Assembly (NCBI GenBank): GCA_001017865.1
Contig: LATQ01000388.1
Coordinates: 1 to 25,219 of the forward strand
Source: Rhodococcus sp. IITR03
Lineage (GTDB): Bacteria > Actinomycetota > Actinomycetes > Mycobacteriales > Mycobacteriaceae
DNA: 25,219 nucleotides
Reading direction: 5' to 3'
How positions within the stretch are numbered: position 1 is the first letter of the stretch; every line of letters begins with the position of its first letter. Shown here in pieces: positions 16,403-24,626 of this stretch. The notes below the pieces were generated by a model. That model ran no database searches and had not been told where the DNA came from. It saw nothing but the letters and a program-made list of their open reading frames with translations. The position numbers and the translations under genes were made by a program.

Positions 16403-16413
16403 CGCAGACCCCT

Positions 16414-17436
16414 TCAGCCCTTGTAATCCGTCGACTCGGCGAGATCGGCGGCCGACTTCATGAGACTGGTGATGACCGGTCCGTAGGACTGCAGCTTGGG
16501 ATCGTCCCCGGCCCGCTGGAAGCCCTGTTCGAGGACGATGGCGAGCTTCCACTTGGCGAGGATCAGGTAGTAGTCGATGTCGTCGACCTGGCGGCCGGAG
16601 ACCTCGGCGTAGTGCGCGAGCATCTGCGCGCGACCGGGCATCCCGGTCAGGTCGACGTAGCTGACCGCGCTGTCCTCGTTCGCGCTCGTATCCTCGGGCC
16701 AGTTCATGAGCATCCAGCCGAGATCGAGCTTCGGATCGCCGACGGTACCCATCTCCCAGTCGACGAGCGCCGCGAGCTTCGCGGGGGCGCCGTGCTCGAA
16801 CATCACGTTGGCGAACTGGTAGTCGCCGTGCATCAGACCGGGGATGTAGTCGAGCGGACGATGGGTCCCGAGCCACTTCGTCGCGACGTCCATGCCCTCG
16901 ATCTCGCGGGCCTTGATCCGCTCGAAGAAGCGGGTCCACCGGCTCACCTGCCGGTCGTGGAAACCGTCGGGACGTCCCAGATCCTGCAGGCCCTGCGCCT
17001 TCCAGTCCACCTTCGACAGCAGGGCGATGCCCTCGGCGAGTTGATAGGCCAGGCCGGCGCGGGCGTCGAGATCGGTGTCGAACGGCGCGGGCCAGGTGCC
17101 GCGGTGATCCATCGGCGACCATCCGTCGACGTGACCCATGAGGTAGAAGGAGCGGCCGAGAACGGACGTGTCCTCACATGCGGCTACGGCTTTCGTGTGC
17201 GGGACGTCGGTTCCGGCCAGTCCCTGGATGATCCGCCACTCGCGCATGATCCCGCTGTCGCGGTCGACCGGCGCGCCGGTCGGAGGGATGCGGATGACGC
17301 ACGTGAAGTCGTCGCGCGTGAGCTTGTAGATCTCGTTCTGTGTACCGCCGGAGAGATACTTCGCGTCGAGCGGCGCGCCCTTGCCGGGCAGGCCCTGCTC
17401 GTCCATCCATTCGGCGAGACGCTCGGTGTCGATCAC
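16414..17436 (-). CDS. APH-family phosphotransferase (acyl-CoA-associated kinase)
   Basis: A 340-residue intact protein of the aminoglycoside phosphotransferase/choline-kinase-like fold. The nucleotide loop is KYLSGGTQNEIYKL (about 27-39). The catalytic loop is HGDYQFANVMF with H203, D205 and N210, and the metal-binding segment is ALVDWEMGTVGDPKLDLGW with D226. Despite the family name, the context argues against antibiotic resistance: GTG 17436 overlaps the stop of an ACAD10/11-like acyl-CoA dehydrogenase (GTGA), and hydratase and reductase genes follow. In ACAD10/11 and in the levulinate pathway, kinases of this family phosphorylate a 4-hydroxyacyl-CoA that a dehydrogenase-like partner then converts. 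A similar role is proposed here. Confidence 0.9.
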   Translation of the reverse strand: MIDTERLAEWMDEQGLPGKGAPLDAKYLSGGTQNEIYKLTRDDFTCVIRIPPTGAPVDRDSGIMREWRIIQGLAGTDVPHTKAVAACEDTSVLGRSFYLMGHVDGWSPMDHRGTWPAPFDTDLDARAGLAYQLAEGIALLSKVDWKAQGLQDLGRPDGFHDRQVSRWTRFFERIKAREIEGMDVATKWLGTHRPLDYIPGLMHGDYQFANVMFEHGAPAKLAALVDWEMGTVGDPKLDLGWMLMNWPEDTSANEDSAVSYVDLTGMPGRAQMLAHYAEVSGRQVDDIDYYLILAKWKLAIVLEQGFQRAGDDPKLQSYGPVITSLMKSAADLAESTDYKG

Positions 17437-18733
17437 AGGTTCCCCACTTCGAGTTCGATGTAGTCGGCGTACTTCTTCCGGGCTTCTTCCTGCTTCTTCG
17501 GGATCCACTCCGAGGGCCACATGTCGTCGACCGGGCTGTAGTCGCGGAGGACCTGCTTGGCGACGGTGGTCTTGTGCACTTCGGTCGGCCCGTCGGCCAG
17601 GCCCATCACCGCTGCGCCGTGGATCATCTTGAAGAACGGCATCTCGTTGGTGACGCCCAGTGCACCGTGCACCTGCATGGCGCGCCACGCGATGTCGTGG
17701 AGCACGGTGGGCATGATGATCTTCGCTGTCGCTATGTCCTTGCGGACCTTCTTGTAGTCGTTGTACTTGTCGATCTTCCACGCGGTGCTGAGCACGAACA
17801 GACGGAACTGTGCGAGTTGCGCGTAGGAGTCGGCGATGTAGCCCTGCACAGCCTGCTTGTCGGAGAGGCGGCTGCCGGCCGTCTCGCGGCTGAGGGCGCG
17901 TTCGCACATCATGTCCAGGGCCTTCTGGGCCAGGCCGATGGTGCGCATCGCGTGGTGGATGCGACCGCCACCGAGTCGCACCTGCGCGGCGGCGAATGCC
18001 TGGCCTTCCTCGCCGAGGAGCGCGTCGGCGGGCACACGCACGTTGTCGTAGTGAATCAGCGCGTGGGTGCCCTCGTTCAGCGGTTCGCCGTAGAGGCCGA
18101 CGTTGCGCACGATGTTCACGCCCGGTGTGTCGGTGGGGACGAGGAACATCGACGTGCCTTGTACACGGGGACGTCGGGATCCGTCACGACCATGACGATG
18201 AGGAATTCGGCGGTGCGGGCGTTGGAGGAGAAGAACTTCCACCCGTCGATGACCCAGTGGTCGCCGTCCTTGACCGCGCGGCACCGGAACTGGGCGGGAT
18301 CGGCACCGCCCTGCGGTTCGGTCATCGAGTACGAGGAGAACACCTCGCCGTCGAGCAGCGGCTGCAGGTAGCGCTCCTTCTGCTCGGGGGTGCCGAAATG
18401 GGCGATGATCTCGGCGTTGCCGGTATCGGGTGCCTGGCAACCGAACACGATCGGTGCCCACGACGAGCGCCCGAGGATCTCGTTGAGCAGTGCGAGCTTC
18501 AGCTGTCCGTATCCCTGACCACCGAGTTCGGGGCCGAGATGGGTGGCCCACAGACCTTCTGCGCGAACCTTCTCCTTGAGAGGGTCGATGGCCTTGCGGC
18601 GGAGTCCGTCGAGAGGGACGAACTGTTCGTGTTCCCACACGAGGTCGAGAGGCTCGACCTCCTCGCGCACGAATGCATCGGCCCAGTCCAGCTTCTTCTG
18701 GTACTCGGGCTCGGTTTCGAAGTCCCAGGCCAT
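17433..18733 (-). CDS. ACAD10/11-type acyl-CoA dehydrogenase (one frameshift)
   Basis: About 433 residues after repair. Motifs: GPELGGQGYGQLKLALLNEILGRS, SYSMTEPQGGADP (FAD/substrate loop), DGWKFFSSNA, LGGGRIHHAMRTIGLAQKAL, and the C-terminal VMGLADGPTEVHKTTVAKQVL. The LADGPTEVH segment, with Asp where ordinary dehydrogenases have the catalytic Glu of YEGT, is the signature I associate with ACAD10/11 and related bacterial proteins. One G is missing near 18165 (AAGGCACG for AAGGGCACG), splitting the gene. The ATG at 18733 has GGGAGG upstream and is first in its operon, with a GAGAAT-type operator 21 bp upstream. It is coupled to the kinase gene by a GTGA overlap. Confidence 0.92.
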
Positions 18734-18753
18734 TGCGCCTCCCTTCCATCGGT

Positions 18754-18768
18754 GAGAATATCTATCTC
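18754..18768. promoter_or_regulatory. Operator copy 1 at divergent ACAD/VOC promoter
   Basis: GAGAATATCTATCTC, with outer arms GAGA/TCTC, matches the left half of the sites at 3364 and 7444 exactly and the right half partly. It lies 21 bp upstream of the ACAD10/11-like gene. Confidence 0.5.
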
Positions 18769-18774
18769 GATACC

Positions 18775-18789
18775 AAGAATCCCATTCTT
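18775..18789. promoter_or_regulatory. Operator copy 2 at divergent ACAD/VOC promoter
   Basis: AAGAATCCCATTCTT is a perfect inverted repeat (6-bp arms, 3-bp spacer), spaced 21 bp (two helical turns) centre to centre from copy 1 and 47 bp upstream of the VOC gene. The 21-bp spacing would put two dimers on the same DNA face. Confidence 0.6.
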
Positions 18790-18836
18790 ACACGACCGAA
18801 GAGCAATTGGAACATCTACATCCGAAAGGCGCAGAC

Positions 18837-19280
18837 ATGAAGGCCGAAGACCTCTTCCACCTCGGGATCGTCACCGACGACCCGCGCGCCGCCCGGGACG
18901 AACTCTCGACGTTGCTCGGCTACCAGTGGGGACCGCAGGTGGGCGGAGCCGTCGACGTGACGCTGCCGGACGGCGGCCGGAGCGTCGATCTGCAATGCTC
19001 CTATTCGGTCACCGAACCGCGGATCGAGATCGTCTCGGCGGTGCCCGACGCACCCCTGTGGGCCGCGACCTCCGGTATCCACCACCTCGGCTACTGGTCG
19101 GACGACGTCGAGTCGGACTGCTGTCTTCTCGAGAAGGAAGGATTCGTCGTCGAGGCCACCCGCGCGCTGCCGGACGGCGGTATGTTCTTCGCATTCGCCC
19201 GCAGCCGACGGGGCGTACTCGTCGAACTCGTCACCCGCACCGCCGAATCCGGACTCTCACGGTGCTGGGCGGCATCCTGA
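18837..19280 (+). CDS. VOC (glyoxalase/bleomycin-resistance fold) protein
   Basis: A 147-residue, two-module VOC protein. Candidate metal ligands follow the family order: H8 (LFHLGIV), E64 (PRIEIVSA), H82 or H83 (IHHLGYW) and E130 (VLVELVT). It may be an epimerase, isomerase, lyase or small dioxygenase-like enzyme; methylmalonyl-CoA-epimerase-type function is one option, not established. The ATG at 18837 has GAAAGG upstream. The last residues after TAESGL look odd: one extra G near 19262 would change RCWAAS to RWLGG and carry the frame to a TGA overlapping the SDR start at 19303, so the true end may be 19306. It is transcribed divergently from the ACAD operon. Confidence 0.83.
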   Translation: MKAEDLFHLGIVTDDPRAARDELSTLLGYQWGPQVGGAVDVTLPDGGRSVDLQCSYSVTEPRIEIVSAVPDAPLWAATSGIHHLGYWSDDVESDCCLLEKEGFVVEATRALPDGGMFFAFARSRRGVLVELVTRTAESGLSRCWAAS

Positions 19281-19302
19281 TGATCCGAAAGGACTGCATG
19301 TC

Positions 19303-20142
19303 ATGACCACGGTGGGGATCGCGACCGGAGCCGGTCGCGGAATGGGATACGCGTGCGCGCAACGCATGATCGGCACGGTCGACACCGTGCTGCTCGTCGA
19401 CCTGGACGCCGACACCGTCCGCGCCACCGCCGACGAGTTGAACGGTGATCGGACACGGGTCGAACCGTTCGTCCTCGACGTCACCGACGTCGACGGGCTC
19501 GAACGACTGGCTGCGCGCGTGACGGAACTCGGGACCTGCGATCGGTCACACACGCCGCGGGCATCTCGCCGACCATGGCCGACTGGCGACGGATCTTCGC
19601 CGTCGACCTGGTCGGAACCGCACGGCTCGCCCGGGCGCTCCGTCCACTCGCGACCGCGGGCACCGCGTCGGTCTACTTCGCCTCGATGGCACCGAACATC
19701 GGGCGGATGCAGCCGTCACCGGAAGAGATCGCCGTGCTCGCGGATCCGCTCGCCGAGGACTTCCTCGACCGTCTCCGGGAGGTCGTGGGGGAGGCGATCG
19801 AACATCCCGGCGTCGCTATGCATGGGCGAAATACGGTGTGCAGCAGTTCGCACGCGACGAAGCCGTGCGGCTCGGGGCGGTCGGTGCCCGCGCATGCTCC
19901 GTGTCGCCGGGCATCATCGACACTCCCAGGGCCGGCAGGAAGCGGACCACAACGAGTCGATGGGCGAGATGGTACGGGCGACGCCGCTCGGCCGCACGGG
20001 CCGTGCCGAGGAACTCGCCGCCGTCGTTGCATTCCTGTTGCCCGACGAGGCGAGTTTCGTCAACGGCACCGACGTGCTCGTCGACGGCGGTGTGGTCGCC
20101 TCGCTCGCCTCCGGGGCGGATCGCGCGTCAGTTCGGACGTAG
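19303..20142 (+). CDS. Short-chain dehydrogenase/reductase (three frameshifts)
   Basis: About 280 residues after repair. TGAGRGMG at 8-15 is the cofactor loop, VDLDAD follows the second strand (NAD preference likely), HAAG at 84-87 takes the place of NNAG, S128 lies in VYFASMAP, and Y173-x3-K177 is in YAWAKYG. The C-terminus is GTDVLVDGGVVA. The HAAG variant and the insertion before the Tyr resemble 3-alpha-hydroxysteroid-dehydrogenase-like SDRs, a loose comparison only. Breaks lie near 19526 (GGACCTGCG), 19819 (GTCGCTATG, which removes the catalytic Tyr in the raw frame) and 19925 (CTCCCAGG); each needs one base. The ATG at 19303 has GAAAGGA upstream. The end overlaps the convergent TetR gene by 15 bp. 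Confidence 0.87.
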   Translation: MTTVGIATGAGRGMGYACAQRMIGTVDTVLLVDLDADTVRATADELNGDRTRVEPFVLDVTDVDGLERLAARVTELGTCDRSHTPRASRRPWPTGDGSSPSTWSEPHGSPGRSVHSRPRAPRRSTSPRWHRTSGGCSRHRKRSPCSRIRSPRTSSTVSGRSWGRRSNIPASLCMGEIRCAAVRTRRSRAARGGRCPRMLRVAGHHRHSQGRQEADHNESMGEMVRATPLGRTGRAEELAAVVAFLLPDEASFVNGTDVLVDGGVVASLASGADRASVRT

Positions 20143-20779
20143 ACCGCGCAGGAACAGATCCACGACGGCCCGCACGTGGGCGTCGACGTCCTCCGTCCCG
20201 CGCACGATCCCGAACGAGGCCAGGCGTGCAGGACCGCCGGATGCCATGGCCAGGAACAGTTCTGCGAGCGTGTCGGGGTCGTCGGCGACGATGCTCCCCG
20301 TCGCCGCGTGCCGGCGGAGCAGATCCGCGACCTGTTTCCTGCGGGGCCAGTAACCGGGGCCGAGAGCCTTTCGGGCGATGTCCGGATAGCGCGAGGCGTA
20401 CGCGATGGCGACCTGCTGCAGCTTGATCATCGACGGGTCCAGGGCGCGCCGGACCGCGGCCTCCGCGATGGCGGTCAGCGAGTCCCCGAGATCGTCGTAG
20501 TCGGGGATCTCCGGTTCGGGTGCGGGCCAGTCGGTGCGCTGCATGGCCCAGCCGAGGACGTACCGGAAGACGTCCTCCTTGGTCGGGAAACGCGCGTACA
20601 GCGACGGTTTCGTGGTGCCGGCCGCCGCGGCGATGGCGTTCATCGTCGTGCCTTCGTAGCCGTTCTCGAGGAACAGCCGGAGGGCGGACTCGCGTACCGC
20701 GTCGTCGAGCCGGCTCGCTTCCTCCCTGGTGGGCGTCCACCACGCGTCGTGTGTCCTGCTCGCTGTGGGTCGGGGTCAT
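20128..20779 (-). CDS. TetR-family transcriptional regulator (one frameshift)
   Basis: About 217 residues after repair. The helix-turn-helix reads EEASRLDDAVRESALRLFLENGYEGTTMNAIAAAAGTTKPSLYARFPTKEDVF in part across the break. The intact frame has no start codon before the ATG at 20643, which would cut the DNA-binding domain in half. Restoring an AC pair in the ACACAC near 20733 links the N-terminus MTPTHSEQDT (ATG 20779) to it. The gene is divergent from the LuxE/LuxC-like operon with 132 bp between, so it is the natural regulator of that operon and of itself. No GAGAAT-type operator is seen in that interval; I see no other convincing site there. Confidence 0.86.
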
Positions 20780-20911
20780 GAGGGAAGTGTGCCAAATCGT
20801 TCCGGGTCTGGACACAAAACTTTTCCCATGGGTATGGTTGCAGCAATTCTTTATCTATACCTCCCAGTCAAGTTATCGACGTTCCGCACCCAGAGGGCCG
20901 GAGGGCACCAG

Positions 20912-22206
20912 ATGACAGAAACAACCCTGCAGAAAGACGTCGTCGCGACGCTGAACGCGTACTTCCAGAAACGACGCGACCGGGTCCCCGTGCTCGCACA
21001 GCGCGCCGCCGACCAGGGCATCGAGGAGATCCGCTCCCGCGAGGACATGATCCCTCTGCTCTTTCCCCACACCACCTACAAGAGCTATCCCGAGACGCTC
21101 ATCGCCAAGGCCGGTGGGAGCAGATGAACCGCTGGCTCGGTTCCCTGTCGAGCCGCCCGGTCGACGACGTCGACGTCTCCGGGGTCACCGACGTCGACGA
21201 CTGGATCGCCGCCCTCGAGAAGGCCGGCCACATGGTGTCGAGTTCGAGCGGGACCAGCGGCAAGGCTCCTTCCTCAACAAGTCCCAGCGTGATCTCGAGG
21301 TCAACAAGCAGAACCTGCTCGACTGCTTCACCGCGCTCGGACTGCCGCCGGAGAAGCGCTGGCACGTCATCCCGGTCGGTCCCGAGACCGGCCAGACCCA
21401 GCACAACGGTGTCCGCGACCTGATCATCCGCGAGTTCTCCCGCCCGGACGCCCTTCCGCTTTTCGAGGGGGCGCCCGCCGAGGGCTTCCACCGTTACATG
21501 GCCACGTTGTCGGCCATGCGCCGTGCGATGGCCGACGGCACCGCCGCCCCTGACGACATCGCACGCTTCGAGGCCGAATCCGCCGAGCGCGCCGCCCAAC
21601 AGGATCGGCGACTACACCACTTCGCCGACCGGATCATCGCGCACAAGTCCGAGGACATCCTCTTCAGTTCCCAGTTCCCGCAACTGTTCCGGCTCTGCGA
21701 GATCCTGCGGGAGAAGGGCATCCGCGACGGCGACATCACCGGCAACAACGCACTCACCAGCGGCGGCGGACTGAAGGGCACGAACCTTCCCGCCGACTAC
21801 CAGGAACAGATCTACCGGCTCCTCAACATCGTGCCGGAGCGCTTCCTGCACTACTACTCGATGCAGGAACTCAACAACCGCATGTTCAAGTGCCCCGAGG
21901 AGGGCCGCTACCACGTGCCGGACGAGATCGTGCTGTTCGTCCTCACCAAGGACGGAAGCGCCCTCGCCGAACCGGAGGCACCATCGTCGAAGGACGCGCG
22001 GCTTCGTCGATACCACCGTCGACGGCCGGTGGGGCGGAACGATCTCCGGCGACCGGATCACCGTCGACCTCGGAACGTGCCCGTGCGGCCGGCCCGGCGA
22101 GACCGTGCTGCCGAACATCGTCCGCTACTCCGACCTCGGTGACGACGACAAGATCACCTGTGCCGGAACGATGGACGCCTACGTCCGCGGACTCTCGGGA
22201 GAGTGA
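20912..22206 (+). CDS. LuxE/PaaK-like adenylate-forming enzyme (several frameshifts)
   Basis: About 432 residues after repair. The adenylation P-loop reads SSGTSGK at 112-118, followed by SFLNKSQRDLEVNKQNLLDCF; the centre has LFSSQFPQLFRLCEILREKGI and GGGLKGTNLPADYQEQIY; the C-terminus has CPCGRPGETVLP, as in PaaK-type ligases, and a Cys 15 residues from the end. It is likely to activate a carboxylic acid as acyl-AMP and pass it to a thiol (enzyme Cys or CoA). The immediate partner is a LuxC-like reductase starting 3 bp below. Breaks lie near 21112 (GCCGGTGG), 21262 (AAGGCTCC), 21978 and 22003, each one base short. The ATG at 20912 has GGAGGG upstream. LuxE versus PaaK membership cannot be settled by eye. 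Confidence 0.78.
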
Positions 22207-22209
22207 GCC

Positions 22210-23612
22210 ATGACCACCACCGCACCGGCCCGTACCCGCATCAAGGTCCCGCACTTCGTCCGCGGCGAGATCGTCTGGGGTGAGGACAGCGAATACCTCT
22301 CCCGCGACTTCGGCGTCCCCTTCGTCACCCCGAAACTCGAATACAACGGTCTGTTCGCGTCGCGCTCGGAGGTCGGGCCGGCATTCGACGTGCCGATCTC
22401 CGAGATCATCGACTTCCTCGTCGAGACCGCGCAGTACCTGACCCTGGAGAAGAACGAATACCTCCAGGAATCCCTCGAGATGACCGTCCAGGTGAGCGCC
22501 CTGCCGCGCCGCATCATCGAGAACACCTTCGCGCGGCCGGGTCAGTTCCTCACCCGGCAGGCCCTCGAATACCGGCTCGAACGCACCTTCGGCGGCCTCG
22601 ACGTGCTCGACGGCTGGGCCGAGCGCACCGACCCGAACGGCAACGTCAGCCGCGTCCGCGCTTTCCCGCCGCGCCTGGTCCACATGATGGCCGGGAACTC
22701 GCCGAGCGCCGCGATGACGACAATCGCCGACGCCGCACTCACCAAGGGCGTCAACCTGTTCAAGATGCCCTCGGCCGACCCGTTCACCACCGTCGCGGTG
22801 CTGCGGACCATGGCCGACATCGCCCCCGGCCATCCGGTACTGCGGTCGATGTCCGCCGTGTACTGGCGCGGTGGTGACGAGAAGGTCGAGAACATCCTCT
22901 ACCGCTCCCAGTACTTCGACAAGCTCGTCGCGTGGGGTGGTGGCTCGGCCATCGAGAACGCCGCGCGCTATGCCGGACCGGGTTTCCAGCTGATCTCCTT
23001 CGATCCCAAGGTGTCGATGTCGATCGTCGGCCGCGAGGCCTTCGAATCCGAGGAGACCCTGCGCGAGGTCGCCGAACTGGCGGCCCTCGATGCGACGATT
23101 TTCAACCAGGACGCGTGCCTGGCGGCGCGGCACATCTGCGTCGAGGGCGACGACGACCAGATCGACCGGTTCTGTGCCCTGCTGCACGAACGACTCGGCG
23201 TGGACCGCGACTTCGCGGAGGCCGTCGGACCGAAGCCCGACGCCGAGATCCGCGACGCCGTCGAGGGAATGCGCTTCCTCGAACCGGATTACAAGGTGTG
23301 GGGCAAGCCCGACGGCAGCGGCCTCGTGGTGCGCTCGCCGGAGATGGTGGACTTCCACCCGACCAACAAGACCGTCAACGTCCTGCCGATCTCGACGCTC
23401 GACGAGGCCGCCTCCTACGCCACCGTGGCCACCCAGACAGTCGGTGTCTACCCGTTCCACCGCAAGGCCGAGATCCGCGACCGGCTCGCCACCGCCGGGG
23501 TGCAGCGCATCGTCCGCCTGGGCAGCGCGCTGAAGGGCAGCATGGGCAGCCCGCACGACGGCATGTACCGCTGCACCGCTTCGTCAACTGGGTGGTGGAC
23601 GACGATGCCTGA
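22210..23612 (+). CDS. LuxC-like acyl-CoA reductase (frameshift near C-terminus)
   Basis: About 467 residues after repair, close to LuxC length. Features in order: LVHMMAGNSPSAAMTTIADAAL (158-179), LFKMPSADPFTTVAVL (183-198), VAWGGGSAIENAARY, and NQDACLAARHICVEG with C303 as the probable acyl-thioester cysteine. LuxC family enzymes reduce an acyl-enzyme to aldehyde with NADPH. The fold is distantly related to aldehyde dehydrogenases. The gene directly follows the LuxE/PaaK-like enzyme. One C is missing near 23571 (CGCTGCAC for CGCCTGCAC); restored, the protein ends HRFVNWVVDDDA at 23612, overlapping the next start by 8 bp. There is no bacterial luciferase (LuxA/LuxB) in the window, so the aldehyde has a metabolic use. 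Confidence 0.85.
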
Positions 23613-24622
23613 CGGAATCATGGCGCAGTGCGTGCTCGGTTCGTCCGGTATCCGCGTGAGCGAACTGTGCCTCGGTGCGATGACCTTCGGCACCGAATGG
23701 GGCTTCGGCGCCGACGAGACCGAGTCCCGCGCGGTCTACGACGAATACCGCGCGGCCGGAGGCAACTTCGTCGACACCGCGAACAACTACACGAACGGGG
23801 CGAGCGAGGAGATGCTCGGCCGGTTCATCGCCTCCGAACGTGACGCGGTGGTGGTGAGCACCAAGTACACGCTCCCCACCGACCCCCGCGACGCCAACTC
23901 CGGCGGCAGCAACCGGAAGAGTCTGCGCCGGAGTGTGGAGACGAGCCTGCGACGACTCGGCACCGACTATCTCGACGTGCTCTGGGTCCACGCGTGGGAT
24001 CGCTGCACACCGGAAGCCGAAACTCTGCGTGCGCTCGACGATCTCGTACGGGCGGGCACGGTGCTGTCGATCGGGATCTCCAACACCCCGGCGTGGGTGA
24101 TCTCCCGGTCGAACGCCATCGCCGAGCTGCGTGGCTGGACGTCGTTCTGTGCCCTGCAGGTCGAGTACTCCCTCCTGGCCCGTACACCCGAACGCGAACT
24201 GCTGCCGATGGCAGAGCATCTCGGACTCCCGGTGTATGCGTGGAGTCCGCTCGCGCGGGGTGCACTGGCCCGCGACCACACGGACGAATCCCTGGCCGCT
24301 CTCACCCTCCGGATGCAACGCATCGTGAAGGTGACCCGGGAGATCGCCGACGAACTCGGCACGTCCAGCGCCGGGTGGCTCTCGCTGGGTGCGTCGACAG
24401 GGGCTGCTGCTGTCGGTCGGTGCCCGCACGGCCCAACAGCTCCGCGACAATCTCGGAGCACTGTCCCTGCAGTTGAGCGACGACCAGCTGGCGCGGCTGG
24501 AGGAGGCCTCGGCGATCTCGGCCGGATACCCGCACGACTTCCTGGGGCAACGCCGGGCGATGTTCGAACCGGACGCCCTGCCGTCGATGACCGGTGCTCT
24601 CCAGAGCACCGGCGGGAGGTGA
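23605..24622 (+). CDS. Aldo/keto reductase (two frameshifts)
   Basis: About 339 residues after repair. It has the catalytic tetrad pattern of the AKR superfamily: Asp in NFVDTANNY, Tyr in the same segment (NNYTNGASEEMLG), Lys in VVSTKYTL, and His in LWVHAWD; also LCLGAMTFGTEWG at the N-terminus, LQVEYSLLAR and YAWSPLARGAL. NADPH-dependent reduction of an aldehyde or ketone is expected, so it may take the aldehyde made by the LuxC-like enzyme to the alcohol. Breaks near 24372 and 24388 (GCCGGGTGG and CTCGCTGGG) each lack one C; repair gives ARVALAWVRRQG. The ATG at 23605 overlaps the reductase end; an alternative ATG lies at 23620. Confidence 0.9.
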
Positions 24623-24626
24623 CATC

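Noticed and set aside
16414..17436. Antibiotic-resistance aminoglycoside phosphotransferase
   Set aside because: Translational coupling to an ACAD10/11-like dehydrogenase and absence of resistance or mobile context point to a catabolic kinase.
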